Position numbers and translations under genes: made by a program. Of a DNA stretch of 34,906 nucleotides, positions 1-7,006 are shown piece by piece (the stretch's first letter is position 1; the number at the start of each line of letters is the position of its first letter). The DNA is from Metarhizobium sp964253915 (GTDB taxonomy: Bacteria; Pseudomonadota; Alphaproteobacteria; Rhizobiales; Rhizobiaceae): contig NZ_CAXUSG020000025.1 in assembly GCF_964253915.1 (NCBI RefSeq), positions 1 to 34,906 on the forward strand, in the 5' to 3' direction. Below the pieces are notes generated by a model. The model searched no databases. It was not told where the DNA came from and was given only the letters and a program-made list of their open reading frames with translations.

Positions 1-1810
1 CCGACATTTGCAAATTCGCCCATTCTGGATATTTGCGCAAAAGCTCCTCGGCGTAAGCCTCGAGGAGCTTTTTCTTTTTGTGCTCTGTGTCGATCTCGCC
101 TGAGGCAATCCGGGCCATCAGATCGTTCTGGGCGGCGGCGACGAACTGCTGCTGCATGATGTCGATCACGTCCATCGAGGCCATGATATTAGCGATGTCG
201 CCATGGACCTGCAGGGATGCCGGCTGGTGGCCCGGTGTCTTGCCGATCACGACCGTTTGGATGAGGTCCCGCACGATCGGCATAAGCCGGCGCTTGGCCT
301 GTTCGTCGGCATTGTTGCGGGCAAGGAAGAGAAGCTTGCGGATGGCGATCTCGGTATTGGCCGCATTGAACTGTGCCTTCAGTCTGGCGATCTTCTCCTG
401 AAAATCCTCCGCGGCGAGCTCTTCGGCCGCGGCCAGTTCCATGACCAGCTTCTCACGGGTGACTTCAAGCTCATCGAGGTGGTCGTCGAGGATCGCAAGA
501 CGCGGCCGGCCTTCGGCGTGACGGTCCTGGATCTGCTGCATCAGGCTTGCCTGCTGTGACTTGATGGTCGCAAGCTCGGCGGTCAACTGGTTCTTCCGGG
601 AGGGAGCGCTCTCCAGCTTGCTCACCTCGTGCGCGACCATCTTCTGCGAAATCCGGTCGAAGATGTCGAGCGAGTAGAAGGCGGCCGGGATGCAGTTGAG
701 GACGCGCTCTTCGAGTTCGTGGCGGGTGATCGTCTTGCTGTTGCCGCAGCAGGCGCCGCCGAGGTCGTCGATCGGCAGGCGCTTCTTGCGGTTGGTGCAG
801 CTATAGCGGTCCTTGCCCGAGATGGCGTAGGGACCGCCGCATTCCGCGCATTCGAGCATGCCGCTCAAGAGATATTCCGGCCGGTGCGTCGCATTGAGCC
901 GGTTGCTCTGCCCGAAATCGAACAGTTCGCCCACTTGCCTCTGCCGCTCCTTGACGCGCTGCCACAGCTCATCCGATACGATGCGCATCTCCGGGACGTC
1001 CTTGAATACCCAATCGGTGGCGTCGTTGGCACGGGCGGTTCGTCGTTCGGTCTCCGGGTTCTTGCGATACTGGCGCCGGTTCCAGACGATGCGGCCGATA
1101 TAGCTCTCGTTGTTGAGAATGCCGCTGCCACGGCGGACATGGCCGCGGATCGCCGTATCGCGCCACTTGCGGCCGCGCGGGCCGGGGACCCCTTCATTGT
1201 TGAGGAGGTGCGCGATGTCGCGCGGAGACATCCCGTCGGCATAGAGCTGATAGATGCGACGAACAATCTCCGCCTTGACAGGATCGACATCCCGCAGACC
1301 CCGGATGCGGTCACCATTGGCATCGCGCTGCTGCGACAGCTTGTAGCCGTAAGCGAGGCAGGTCGACGCCTTGCCTTTCTTCACCGCGGTCTTCATGCCT
1401 TCGCGGGTGCGGTAACGGATCTGCTCGACGAGCTCATGGCTGAGTGCGGCTCTGAGCGCCATCTCAAGATCGGTGACCGGCGTGCCGGCATGGACGGTCC
1501 AGATGTCGGCATCGCGATAGCGCAGTTCCTTGAGGATCTTGGCGCTGTGCTCGATGTCGCGCGACAGGCGGTCGACCGTGACGCAAAGCACGACATCGAT
1601 GCGCTCGCGCTTGACATGCGCCATCAGGCTCTGGATGCCAGGGCGGAGTTGATAGCTCGTGCCGCTGACCGCGGCATCGGAATAGGTGGCGGCCAGCTTC
1701 CAGCCTCTCTGCTTGACGAAGGCTTCGCCCAGCTCGATCTGCGTTTCGATCGACACCTCGTGCTGGCGGTCGGTGGAGTAGCGGGCATAAAACAGGACGT
1801 TCTTGGTCAT
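1..1810 (-). CDS. Large serine recombinase (site-specific integrase), C-terminus beyond left edge
   Basis: This reading frame is open from the ATG at 1810 to the window edge, giving about 603 residues with no stop, so the gene is cut by the window. It is a large serine recombinase, the class that integrates and excises phages and integrative elements through a 5'-phosphoserine intermediate. The resolvase domain (about 1-150) has the nucleophile in YARYSTD (Ser12) and the arginine pair in VDRLSRD (Arg81, Arg84). The recombinase domain follows (YQLYADGMSPRDIAHLLN, then GILNNESYIGRIVWNRRQY). Next is a zinc ribbon with CAECGG, a later YSCTNR and a CC pair. A charged coiled-coil stretch comes after that (KLESAPSRKNQLTAELATIK and beyond). 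It lies 78 bp downstream of a second serine recombinase on the same strand. The family call is firm. The attachment site and the true C-terminus cannot be seen. Confidence 0.93.
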   Translation of the reverse strand, partial: MTKNVLFYARYSTDRQHEVSIETQIELGEAFVKQRGWKLAATYSDAAVSGTSYQLRPGIQSLMAHVKRERIDVVLCVTVDRLSRDIEHSAKILKELRYRDADIWTVHAGTPVTDLEMALRAALSHELVEQIRYRTREGMKTAVKKGKASTCLAYGYKLSQQRDANGDRIRGLRDVDPVKAEIVRRIYQLYADGMSPRDIAHLLNNEGVPGPRGRKWRDTAIRGHVRRGSGILNNESYIGRIVWNRRQYRKNPETERRTARANDATDWVFKDVPEMRIVSDELWQRVKERQRQVGELFDFGQSNRLNATHRPEYLLSGMLECAECGGPYAISGKDRYSCTNRKKRLPIDDLGGACCGNSKTITRHELEERVLNCIPAAFYSLDIFDRISQKMVAHEVSKLESAPSRKNQLTAELATIKSQQASLMQQIQDRHAEGRPRLAILDDHLDELEVTREKLVMELAAAEELAAEDFQEKIARLKAQFNAANTEIAIRKLLFLARNNADEQAKRRLMPIVRDLIQTVVIGKTPGHQPASLQVHGDIANIMASMDVIDIMQQQFVAAAQNDLMARIASGEIDTEHKKKKLLEAYAEELLRKYPEWANLQMS

Positions 1811-1845
1811 GGTCTGAATTCCATCGCAAACGATATCATGGCAAC

Positions 1846-1868
1846 ACTGGCCGGCAGCGCCGGCCAGT
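1846..1868. repeat. Perfect inverted repeat between the two recombinase genes
   Basis: Two 10-bp arms (ACTGGCCGGC and its complement) flank a 3-nt AGC spacer in the 78-bp gap between the recombinase genes. No T-run follows in the transcribed direction, so a simple terminator is unlikely. It could be a recombinase or repressor site, or an mRNA hairpin affecting expression of the downstream integrase. Confidence 0.5.
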
Positions 1869-1888
1869 CTGATGTCTTGGCGAGGGCG

Positions 1889-2728
1889 TTACGGCGATGC
1901 CGCAGCACGCCGGCCGGCGAAGTCCTGGCGCAGCTTCACGCGCCTCCAGAGTTCGTCGCTGACGATCCGCAAGGCAGGTGCGAAATCGTACTCACGGCCC
2001 GGTACCCAGGACCGGCCGATATAGATCTCGTCATTGAGGATGCCGGTTCGCCGATCACGGCCGCCGCGGATGGTGGCGTCGCGCCACATCCTGCCGTGGG
2101 GGCTGGGAATGCCTTGAGCGTTCAGGGCGTCGGCGATTTTTGCCGGCGACATTCCGTCGGCATACATCTGGAAAATCCGCAGGATGACTGCGGCGGTCTC
2201 GTGTTCCAGAACCCTGAACCCGAAAATGTACGTCCCATCGGCATCATAGGCTCCCGTATAGCGATAGCCGTAGGGCAGGGGTACAAGGTGCTCGGCCTCA
2301 TAGAGGTCATCGGGCATCGGCGACCGGCGTCGACCGAGCCCGATCGCTCCATCGGGGTTGTTGTAGTAGTAGTCGATGAGATCTGCGGCCTTGATCCGCA
2401 CACCGGGATCGGCGGCCCAGACTTCGATGCCTTTCGCTTCGAGTTCATGCAGCAGCCGTTCCGCGACGGCAAAGCGCGAGCACAAGCGGTCCAGCGTATG
2501 GCACAGGACGATATCGATCGATCCGATATCGACCTCTTCTAGGAGCTTGTGGATGCCGGGCTGTGCGGTGAACACGACCTCGCCGATGTCTTCGTCACGG
2601 CAGGTCAGTTCCAGCTTCCAGCCGTTCTTCCGGATGAAGGTCTCGGCATAATAACGCTGCGAATCGGCGCAGGCGGTGTGCAGCGTATCGGCCGAGTTGC
2701 GGAGGTAGAGCAGGACTTTCTTTGTCAT
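1889..2728 (-). CDS. Short divergent serine recombinase without zinc ribbon or coiled coil
   Basis: This 279-residue protein is a paralogue of the neighbouring integrase. It has a resolvase-like N-terminus (LLYLRNSADT with Ser12) and a recombinase domain (FQMYADGMSPAKIADALN, then GILNDEIYIGR). It stops right after the motif ALRIVSDELWRRVK, so the zinc ribbon and coiled coil of the full-length neighbour are missing. The second catalytic arginine is displaced: the neighbour has DRLSRD while this one has DRLCSR, placing Ser where Arg84 should be. The residues after the nucleophile also depart from the consensus. It may be catalytically impaired and act as an accessory or directionality partner, or it may be an independent small recombinase. 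The start at 2728 is preceded by GGAGCCCCCC. It is probably co-transcribed with the downstream integrase. Confidence 0.85.
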   Translation of the reverse strand: MTKKVLLYLRNSADTLHTACADSQRYYAETFIRKNGWKLELTCRDEDIGEVVFTAQPGIHKLLEEVDIGSIDIVLCHTLDRLCSRFAVAERLLHELEAKGIEVWAADPGVRIKAADLIDYYYNNPDGAIGLGRRRSPMPDDLYEAEHLVPLPYGYRYTGAYDADGTYIFGFRVLEHETAAVILRIFQMYADGMSPAKIADALNAQGIPSPHGRMWRDATIRGGRDRRTGILNDEIYIGRSWVPGREYDFAPALRIVSDELWRRVKLRQDFAGRRAAASP

Positions 2729-2868
2729 GGGGGGCTCCTGAAGCTTGAGAAATGATTTTGGGGGACATGTTAGCCTGGCGCGGATCGCTTGGGAGCCCGC
2801 GCCAGCCGCCAGTCCTTCATGGTCCGGCGGTGGTGCTTGACAAGGCGGCGCCGAGGGTGATTGCGCGT

Positions 2869-2881
2869 GGCAATAATTGCC
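2869..2881. repeat. 13-bp palindrome GGCAATAATTGCC, copy 1
   Basis: A perfect palindrome around one central base in the non-coding gap 2729-2908. The same 13-mer occurs on the opposite strand at 8729-8741, and both copies are followed on the + strand by GCG then NNNACG. It could be a regulator site inside the element, or chance. Confidence 0.35.
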
Positions 2882-2908
2882 GCGGTCACGCCGGCCGCAC
2901 GGACGCGG

Positions 2909-3841
2909 CTAGTAACCCATCACGGCGCGGTAGGCCGCGGCCGCGCCGGTATTGCCGGCCAGACGGTTGTCGGGTCGCGGCATGAGGATCTGGTCCTCGA
3001 TGCTGTCGCGATTGCCCAGCCAGTGCCAGCCGGCTTCGGCCGGGCCGGTCACGAAGACCTCGTTCGGGGTGAGCCTGATACGGGTTGCGCCCGTCTCGGC
3101 CTTGATTGCCTCGCGGAAAAGGCGGATCGCCTTGCCGTTCTCACCCGCCTTCTTCGGCGCCGGGGCCCTGGTGGCGATCGCCGAGGGCGCGATCCGCTCG
3201 GTCAGCACCAGAACGCGGCCGACCCTCTTGCGGCGACCTTCGGCGTCATCGATGTCGACGACGACCCCGCCGCTGAAGACATCACAGAAGACACCGCCGC
3301 TCACGGCAACGCAGTGCGTGCTCAGAGACACGACGCAAGGGTAATCACGCTCCATTCCGGTGCGACCATTCAGATAGGCAGCAAGCGTCGGCCGGTCGGG
3401 AACGTAGCGCCACTTTCCCACATATCCGATCAGGCGCAGGGCCTGCTCGATCTCGTGAGCACTCACCCATTTGACAGGCGGTGTGTACGAGAAGTCGAGC
3501 CAGCGCGCGCCGTACCGCACCTGGCGGATCGCATCGGCGGCCTGAGACACGGTCACGCCGGCGATGGACGCGATGACGCACAGTCCGTCATACAGGCGGG
3601 ACCTGGTATCCTTGACGACGTCGTGAAGGTAGCGGGTCTTGATCGCTCCGACATCGGGTAGGGGTTTGGTCGCCGCCGGTTTTACCGGAGCACTTGCGCG
3701 CCGAGCGAGTTCCGCCTGAATGCTGCGGGCAGCACTCGTCTTGTCGAAGGGGAACGCCAGAACATTGTTCTGGCGATCGCCCTCAGAGCGGGCGCGCTTG
3801 GAGGTCTCTTCCTGCGAGGGAGGGGTAGGGGTATGCGACAT
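2909..3841 (-). CDS. Unknown protein with a papain-like cysteine peptidase pattern
   Basis: A 310-residue protein of no family I can name with certainty. I chose the ATG at 3841 (MSHTPTPP) because AAAGGAG sits eight bases before it; the frame is open further upstream but without such support. The first 70 residues are low in predicted structure and rich in Pro, Ala and charged residues. From about residue 80 the pattern resembles C39/papain-like peptidases: a cysteine starting a helix (YDGLCVIASIAGV, Cys88), a helical stretch (HEIEQALRLIGY), then a His in a beta strand (STHCVAVSGG, His176) and an Asp (VFCDVFSGG, Asp187). This Cys-His-Asp order fits such a triad, but this is inference from spacing only. 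It is on the recombinase strand, 180 bp upstream of the short recombinase, and has a strong hairpin in its leader. Confidence 0.75.
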   Translation of the reverse strand: MSHTPTPPSQEETSKRARSEGDRQNNVLAFPFDKTSAARSIQAELARRASAPVKPAATKPLPDVGAIKTRYLHDVVKDTRSRLYDGLCVIASIAGVTVSQAADAIRQVRYGARWLDFSYTPPVKWVSAHEIEQALRLIGYVGKWRYVPDRPTLAAYLNGRTGMERDYPCVVSLSTHCVAVSGGVFCDVFSGGVVVDIDDAEGRRKRVGRVLVLTERIAPSAIATRAPAPKKAGENGKAIRLFREAIKAETGATRIRLTPNEVFVTGPAEAGWHWLGNRDSIEDQILMPRPDNRLAGNTGAAAAYRAVMGY

Positions 3842-4004
3842 GATGACTCCTTTCGTGAGCAGATCTTCGTCGTCGTCGACGAAGATCTGCGCGCAGGGCG
3901 TCATCGCGCATGCGGCCGGTGCAGAACCCCGAGGTGGGTGTCCGGCACACAAGGTCTCCTGACGGCGGCATAATGGCGCCATCAACATGACGGTAATCGA
4001 ACAT
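3783..4004 (-). CDS. Possible small ORF overlapping the start of the 310-aa gene
   Basis: A 73-residue frame starts at an ATG (MFDYRHVDGAIMPP) with a strong AAGGAGG six bases upstream. It runs 59 bases into the next gene in another frame. Its C-terminal part is an arginine-rich translation of the leader hairpin, which argues against a conserved protein. It could be a leader peptide whose translation affects that hairpin. I do not recognise it. Confidence 0.28.
   Translation of the reverse strand: MFDYRHVDGAIMPPSGDLVCRTPTSGFCTGRMRDDALRADLRRRRRRSAHERSHHVAYPYPSLAGRDLQARPL
3859..3890. promoter_or_regulatory. 14-bp perfect inverted repeat in the leader of the 310-aa gene
   Basis: Two perfect 14-base arms (GCAGATCTTCGTCG and its complement) separated by four bases lie 18-49 bases before the ATG at 3841, directly upstream of its AAAGGAG. 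As RNA it would form a very stable hairpin. As DNA it would be a good dimer-binding operator. There is no T-run on the - strand side, so intrinsic termination is less likely. Confidence 0.55.
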
Positions 4005-4455
4005 GGGCGCCTCCTTCCGTTCCTTGGACTGGCCTGGGTTGAACATCGCTGCCTGCCACTAATCACAGGCGTTATCTTTTAGCAAGTGTCTGTAATCGTT
4101 GAGGTAATTTGAGTGAATTAAGGGGCATTCTCAAAATGGGACACGCCATCTCGTTGAAAAGTCGAGACTTGCTCCTGAGCGGCGATCGGCACTTACGCAC
4201 TGGTAACCACTCGATTCGGTTTGGTGTTGCGAAAATGCAACGGTTTAGAGCCGACATCTGAAGTGAGGCGCCGATCGCACAAGCCGATCAGCATCAGGCC
4301 CAGCGCGTGAAACCTCTGGAAATCCGATTCAGAATCGAACGGCGTTTTAAGAAGTAACGGGGGGAAACGTATCAGAACTTGCAAACGCCGTCAGGCGTTG
4401 ACCGGCACCTATTGCTGGAAAGGGCGGGATCGGCGCAGAGCAGGCCGACGCCGCC
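4005..4455. other. Non-coding stretch between two unknown genes
   Basis: I see no supported gene here. Short open frames lack ribosome sites and recognisable motifs. The only structure is a 6-bp hairpin, AACGCC-GTCA-GGCGTT, at 4384-4399. It lies downstream of the gene ending at 4456 and could weakly terminate it. Confidence 0.5.
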
Positions 4456-4791
4456 TCAAGCGTCCCGATCGTGATCCACGGGATGGAGAAGGTGGACCTT
4501 GCGGCGAAACGGCCAGTCGCCTGTGCGGTACTTGGCGACGAGTTCCTCGAAGACGATGTCGGACTCCCGCTCGTCAAATCCCTGCTCCACGAGCATCCTG
4601 ACCACCCGGTCCTGGAAATCCTCCAGCACCTCTTTCGCGTCCCTGGCCGCCATGCTGGAAATCGTCATGAAGAGCGCCGTGCGGGCAATATCGTCCCGGT
4701 TCGGACGCCTTGCCTTGCGATCGGCGTCACGCAGCTTTTGTTGACGCTCGCGCTGCTCGCGATTGCGGTCCTCTTCTGACTTTCTGGCCAT
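4456..4791 (-). CDS. Unknown 111-aa charged protein
   Basis: I chose the ATG at 4791 (MARKSEEDRNREQRERQQ) because GGGAG lies eight bases upstream. The frame is open for another 43 residues, but that extension translates the repeat-rich intergenic DNA. The first 35 residues are extremely rich in Arg, Glu, Gln and Lys and should form a long charged helix. The rest is a compact helical domain (ALFMTISSMAARDAKEVLEDFQDRVVRMLVEQGFDERESDIVFEEL, given here only as the region at about residues 45-90). There is no signal peptide or membrane segment. It may bind nucleic acid or a partner protein, but I cannot name a family. It shares a strand with the recombinases and begins next to the repeat region. 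Confidence 0.65.
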   Translation of the reverse strand: MARKSEEDRNREQRERQQKLRDADRKARRPNRDDIARTALFMTISSMAARDAKEVLEDFQDRVVRMLVEQGFDERESDIVFEELVAKYRTGDWPFRRKVHLLHPVDHDRDA

Positions 4792-4860
4792 GATGCCACT
4801 CCCATACGCCCTGCGGCCTCCTTGCCAGACCGGCGCCTTACCGGCAACGCCGCTTGTGCT

Positions 4861-4947
4861 GGAATCAGAAATCCCGGCTCGTGAATCGGAAATCCACGGT
4901 TCGGAATCGCGGATGCGCAACTTGAGATGACCTGCGGGGACGTTGAG
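4861..4947. repeat. Direct repeat copy A (87 bp)
   Basis: It aligns without gaps to 4987-5073, 126 bp away. Blocks of identity are GGAATCA at the left, then GAATCGGAAATCC, CGGAATC, ATGCGCAA, TGCGGG and ACGTTGAG at the right. By hand, 47 of the last 65 positions match. Confidence 0.75.
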
Positions 4948-4986
4948 GTAGATCGAGACGACGTGCGGAGACGAAACGGCGTTTGC

Positions 4987-5073
4987 GGAATCAAAGCTTC
5001 ATGGCTCTGAATCGGAAATCCGGAAACCGGAATCAAAAATGCGCAATTTGTCTCGATGTGCGGGCACGTTGAG
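4987..5073. repeat. Direct repeat copy B (87 bp)
   Basis: Partner of the copy at 4861. Its right part also contains an 11-bp imperfect inverted repeat (TCTCGATGTGC against GCACGTTGAGA, 9 of 11 complementary) at about 5051-5074. A further copy, GGCACATTGAGACG, follows one 22-bp period later at about 5084. Confidence 0.75.
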
Positions 5074-5475
5074 ATGGCATACCGGCACATTGAGACGATG
5101 CCTGCCAGATTGTCTGCTTCGCCGGATATCGCTCAACTGCGCGTCGTATCGTGCTTTCCGCGCCAGGCGGCGGTTCCTGCCACGCCCTCTTACCGGGAGT
5201 GTTTGTTCCGAGGGCCTGAAGCGACTGATTGCGGTCCGAATCCGGGAGAAATGGTGATTAAGCATCAATTAAAGTAAAGAATATTTTTGTGATGCTGTAA
5301 TATGGTTAATTTGAGCCGTTTTGGAAATAATAATTGTATAGATAGAAGTAAATAATGGGATTTTACTTAGGTGTGATTGGTGGCCGATTTGACAATTACT
5401 GATGGTGCGGTGACCATGTGTGTGTTCGATGTTTTGTGTCGAACGTATAGTATCAGTAAACAGTGAGGTTTTATC

Positions 5476-6669
5476 GTGAGTGCATCCAAGTTTGTCCCGC
5501 CTGCCGCCTTCGCCCATCACTATGAAAAGCTTGGGATCGCAGATGCGGCTCTTCGTGACCAGCTCGAAATCGCTGCCGGGAATATCTCTGATCTCGGCCG
5601 CCGCACGACCGAGCAGAGCTTCCTGCTCGGGGAGCATCTTGTTGCCGCTTCTGGACTGCTCGCCGACGGTCTCTTCGACAAGTGGGTCAAGAGGCGGTGC
5701 AGCTTGGCCGCCCGCACTGCGAGGGCCTATATGTCCGTCGCGCGCAATCTCGGCGAATACCGGGATGATCTGGTCGACCTGTCGGCCAGCCCGACCGTCA
5801 TGTTCCATCTGGCGCACGCGCCGCATGACAAGATCCGCGATGCGATCGCCCATGGCGAGGAGCATGGCCGTCTCCGTGTGCTCGATGTGAAAACCATCCT
5901 GGGCGATGGCGATGAGGGCAAGGTCAAGACTGCCCGGGGTGACCTCCATGGAGCAGGGGGTGTGACCGGCCTGAAGGCACTGATCGCGGTCAAGACCCGC
6001 GATGGCCTGAAGATGTTCGTGATGCATATCGAGGTCATTGTGCAGGCCATCAAGGTGGCGCTGGACCAGAAGCGGGTGATCAAGGAGGCGCTGGCCAGGG
6101 AGGTTGAAGATCTTGCCCGTGTCGCGCGTATGGAAATGGAAAGCCTGGCGCAGTTCGTGGAACCGGACAGCGACCTGCGCCGCCATCCGCGCTCGACCCA
6201 GTTCCCGAAGAAGACCGAGTGGGCGGTGGTGAACGAAACGCTGCAGAAGCTTGGGCTCTTCGATATCTGGCCGAAGTCCAAGGAATTGCCCGGTTGGCTT
6301 CGCGACGAGGTCTTGCCGGTCCTCGAATGGGCGATCTCGAAGGAGCGCAAGCCGAAATGGCCGCTGGCCCAGTCGGTAGAAAAGATGGTCGCCGTCGATG
6401 ATGTGGTCGAGCTGACCCCTGAAGCGGAAGCGGAGCAGGGCAAGGATCAGGCCGAAGTCTCGGTCGCGACCGATCTGGATCGCTTCACGGAGCGGTTCGG
6501 CGAAGCGCTTGAGCGGGCGACAGGCGGGCTGATGGTCGTCAGCCGCGAAACCCCCAAGGTCCGCAAGCAGGTCGTGGCGGTCCCGCCGCTGGCAGCCGAC
6601 GAGGCGGCAGACGGTTTGGGCGAAACGCTCCTGGATGAAGGCGCATCCGCACCGCAACTGACCGCATAA
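5476..6669 (+). CDS. DUF3102-like protein of the element
   Basis: A 397-residue protein that starts at a GTG with GAGG seven bases upstream. Residues about 58-100 (GEHLVAASGLLADGLFDKWV, followed by AARTARAYMSVARNL) resemble the DUF3102 pattern found in plasmid and phage proteins. In that family a helical repeat precedes a helix-turn-helix-like segment in which alanines and serines flank a Met-rich helix. The centre (about 170-240) is helical and charged. Residues 300-397 are acidic and probably disordered. No catalytic motif is visible. The role is unknown; DNA or partner binding, perhaps in regulation of the element, is the simplest guess. It is the first rightward gene after the repeat region and is followed by two strong hairpins, so it is probably its own transcript. 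Confidence 0.75.
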   Translation: MSASKFVPPAAFAHHYEKLGIADAALRDQLEIAAGNISDLGRRTTEQSFLLGEHLVAASGLLADGLFDKWVKRRCSLAARTARAYMSVARNLGEYRDDLVDLSASPTVMFHLAHAPHDKIRDAIAHGEEHGRLRVLDVKTILGDGDEGKVKTARGDLHGAGGVTGLKALIAVKTRDGLKMFVMHIEVIVQAIKVALDQKRVIKEALAREVEDLARVARMEMESLAQFVEPDSDLRRHPRSTQFPKKTEWAVVNETLQKLGLFDIWPKSKELPGWLRDEVLPVLEWAISKERKPKWPLAQSVEKMVAVDDVVELTPEAEAEQGKDQAEVSVATDLDRFTERFGEALERATGGLMVVSRETPKVRKQVVAVPPLAADEAADGLGETLLDEGASAPQLTA

Positions 6670-6682
6670 AGCTTCCGACATG

Positions 6683-6710
6683 CTGGAAGGCCGATTGGTC
6701 GGCCTTCCAG
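6683..6710 (+). terminator. Strong hairpin downstream of the DUF3102-like gene
   Basis: Perfect 12-bp stem (CTGGAAGGCCGA) with a TTGG loop, starting 14 bases after the stop codon. No long T-run follows, so it may be a terminator or a 3'-end stabiliser. Confidence 0.55.
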
Positions 6711-6720
6711 CCAAACCTTC

Positions 6721-6741
6721 AAGGGCCGCTTGTCGGCCCTT
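6721..6741 (+). terminator. Second tandem hairpin
   Basis: Perfect 8-bp stem AAGGGCCG with a five-base loop, ending in CCCTTTG. It stands 11 bases after the first hairpin, making a likely tandem terminator. The remainder of the gap to 7006 holds no gene; it contains one more hairpin at 6916-6933 (GTTCCGG-ATGG-CCGGAAC). Confidence 0.5.
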
Positions 6742-7006
6742 TGCCTTGCCCGGCTTCGGCCTCGAGATGTTTTAGCCGCGGGCGGGCTTTCGAACCTCGG
6801 CGGATAGCCAGACCGAAGCGACCGTGAGCCCGGCGTTAACCTTGTTCCGGTCCCGTTCTCATTTTTTGGCAGAGGGGTCCTTGAGCCCGAGCGCCGGTCC
6901 TGCCAGGTTGCGGCTGTTCCGGATGGCCGGAACAAAGCGGCCCCTGCCGATGCTGGTAACATCGACAAGGGCCTGACCGTCAACCTTGGTAAGAAGGAAT
7001 CGGGCT

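Larger units (their letters stand above)
4792..5475. other. Long non-coding region with repeats and an AT-rich leader
   Basis: This 684-bp gap separates the leftward and rightward halves of the element. Its left part (4861-5110) holds an imperfect 87-bp direct duplication and shorter TTGAGA-type repeats. Its right part (about 5260-5475) is markedly AT-rich compared with everything around it and leads into the gene at 5476. It probably contains divergent promoters and their operators. An origin of replication or transfer cannot be excluded. Confidence 0.6.

Noticed and set aside
629..2542. Long + strand ORF of 637 residues
   Set aside because: It lies antisense to both serine recombinases, has no recognisable domain, and the opposite strand shows clear family motifs throughout.
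2861..3661. + strand ORF of 266 residues over the 310-aa gene
   Set aside because: No domain or ribosome site; the opposite strand has a good ribosome site and a plausible fold.
4861..5110. Repeat array read as a CRISPR
   Set aside because: Only two long imperfect copies with irregular short units, no regular spacers and no cas genes nearby.
5269..6714. 481-residue ORF on the - strand
   Set aside because: It is antisense to the DUF3102-like gene, which has a ribosome site and domain similarity; the - frame has neither.
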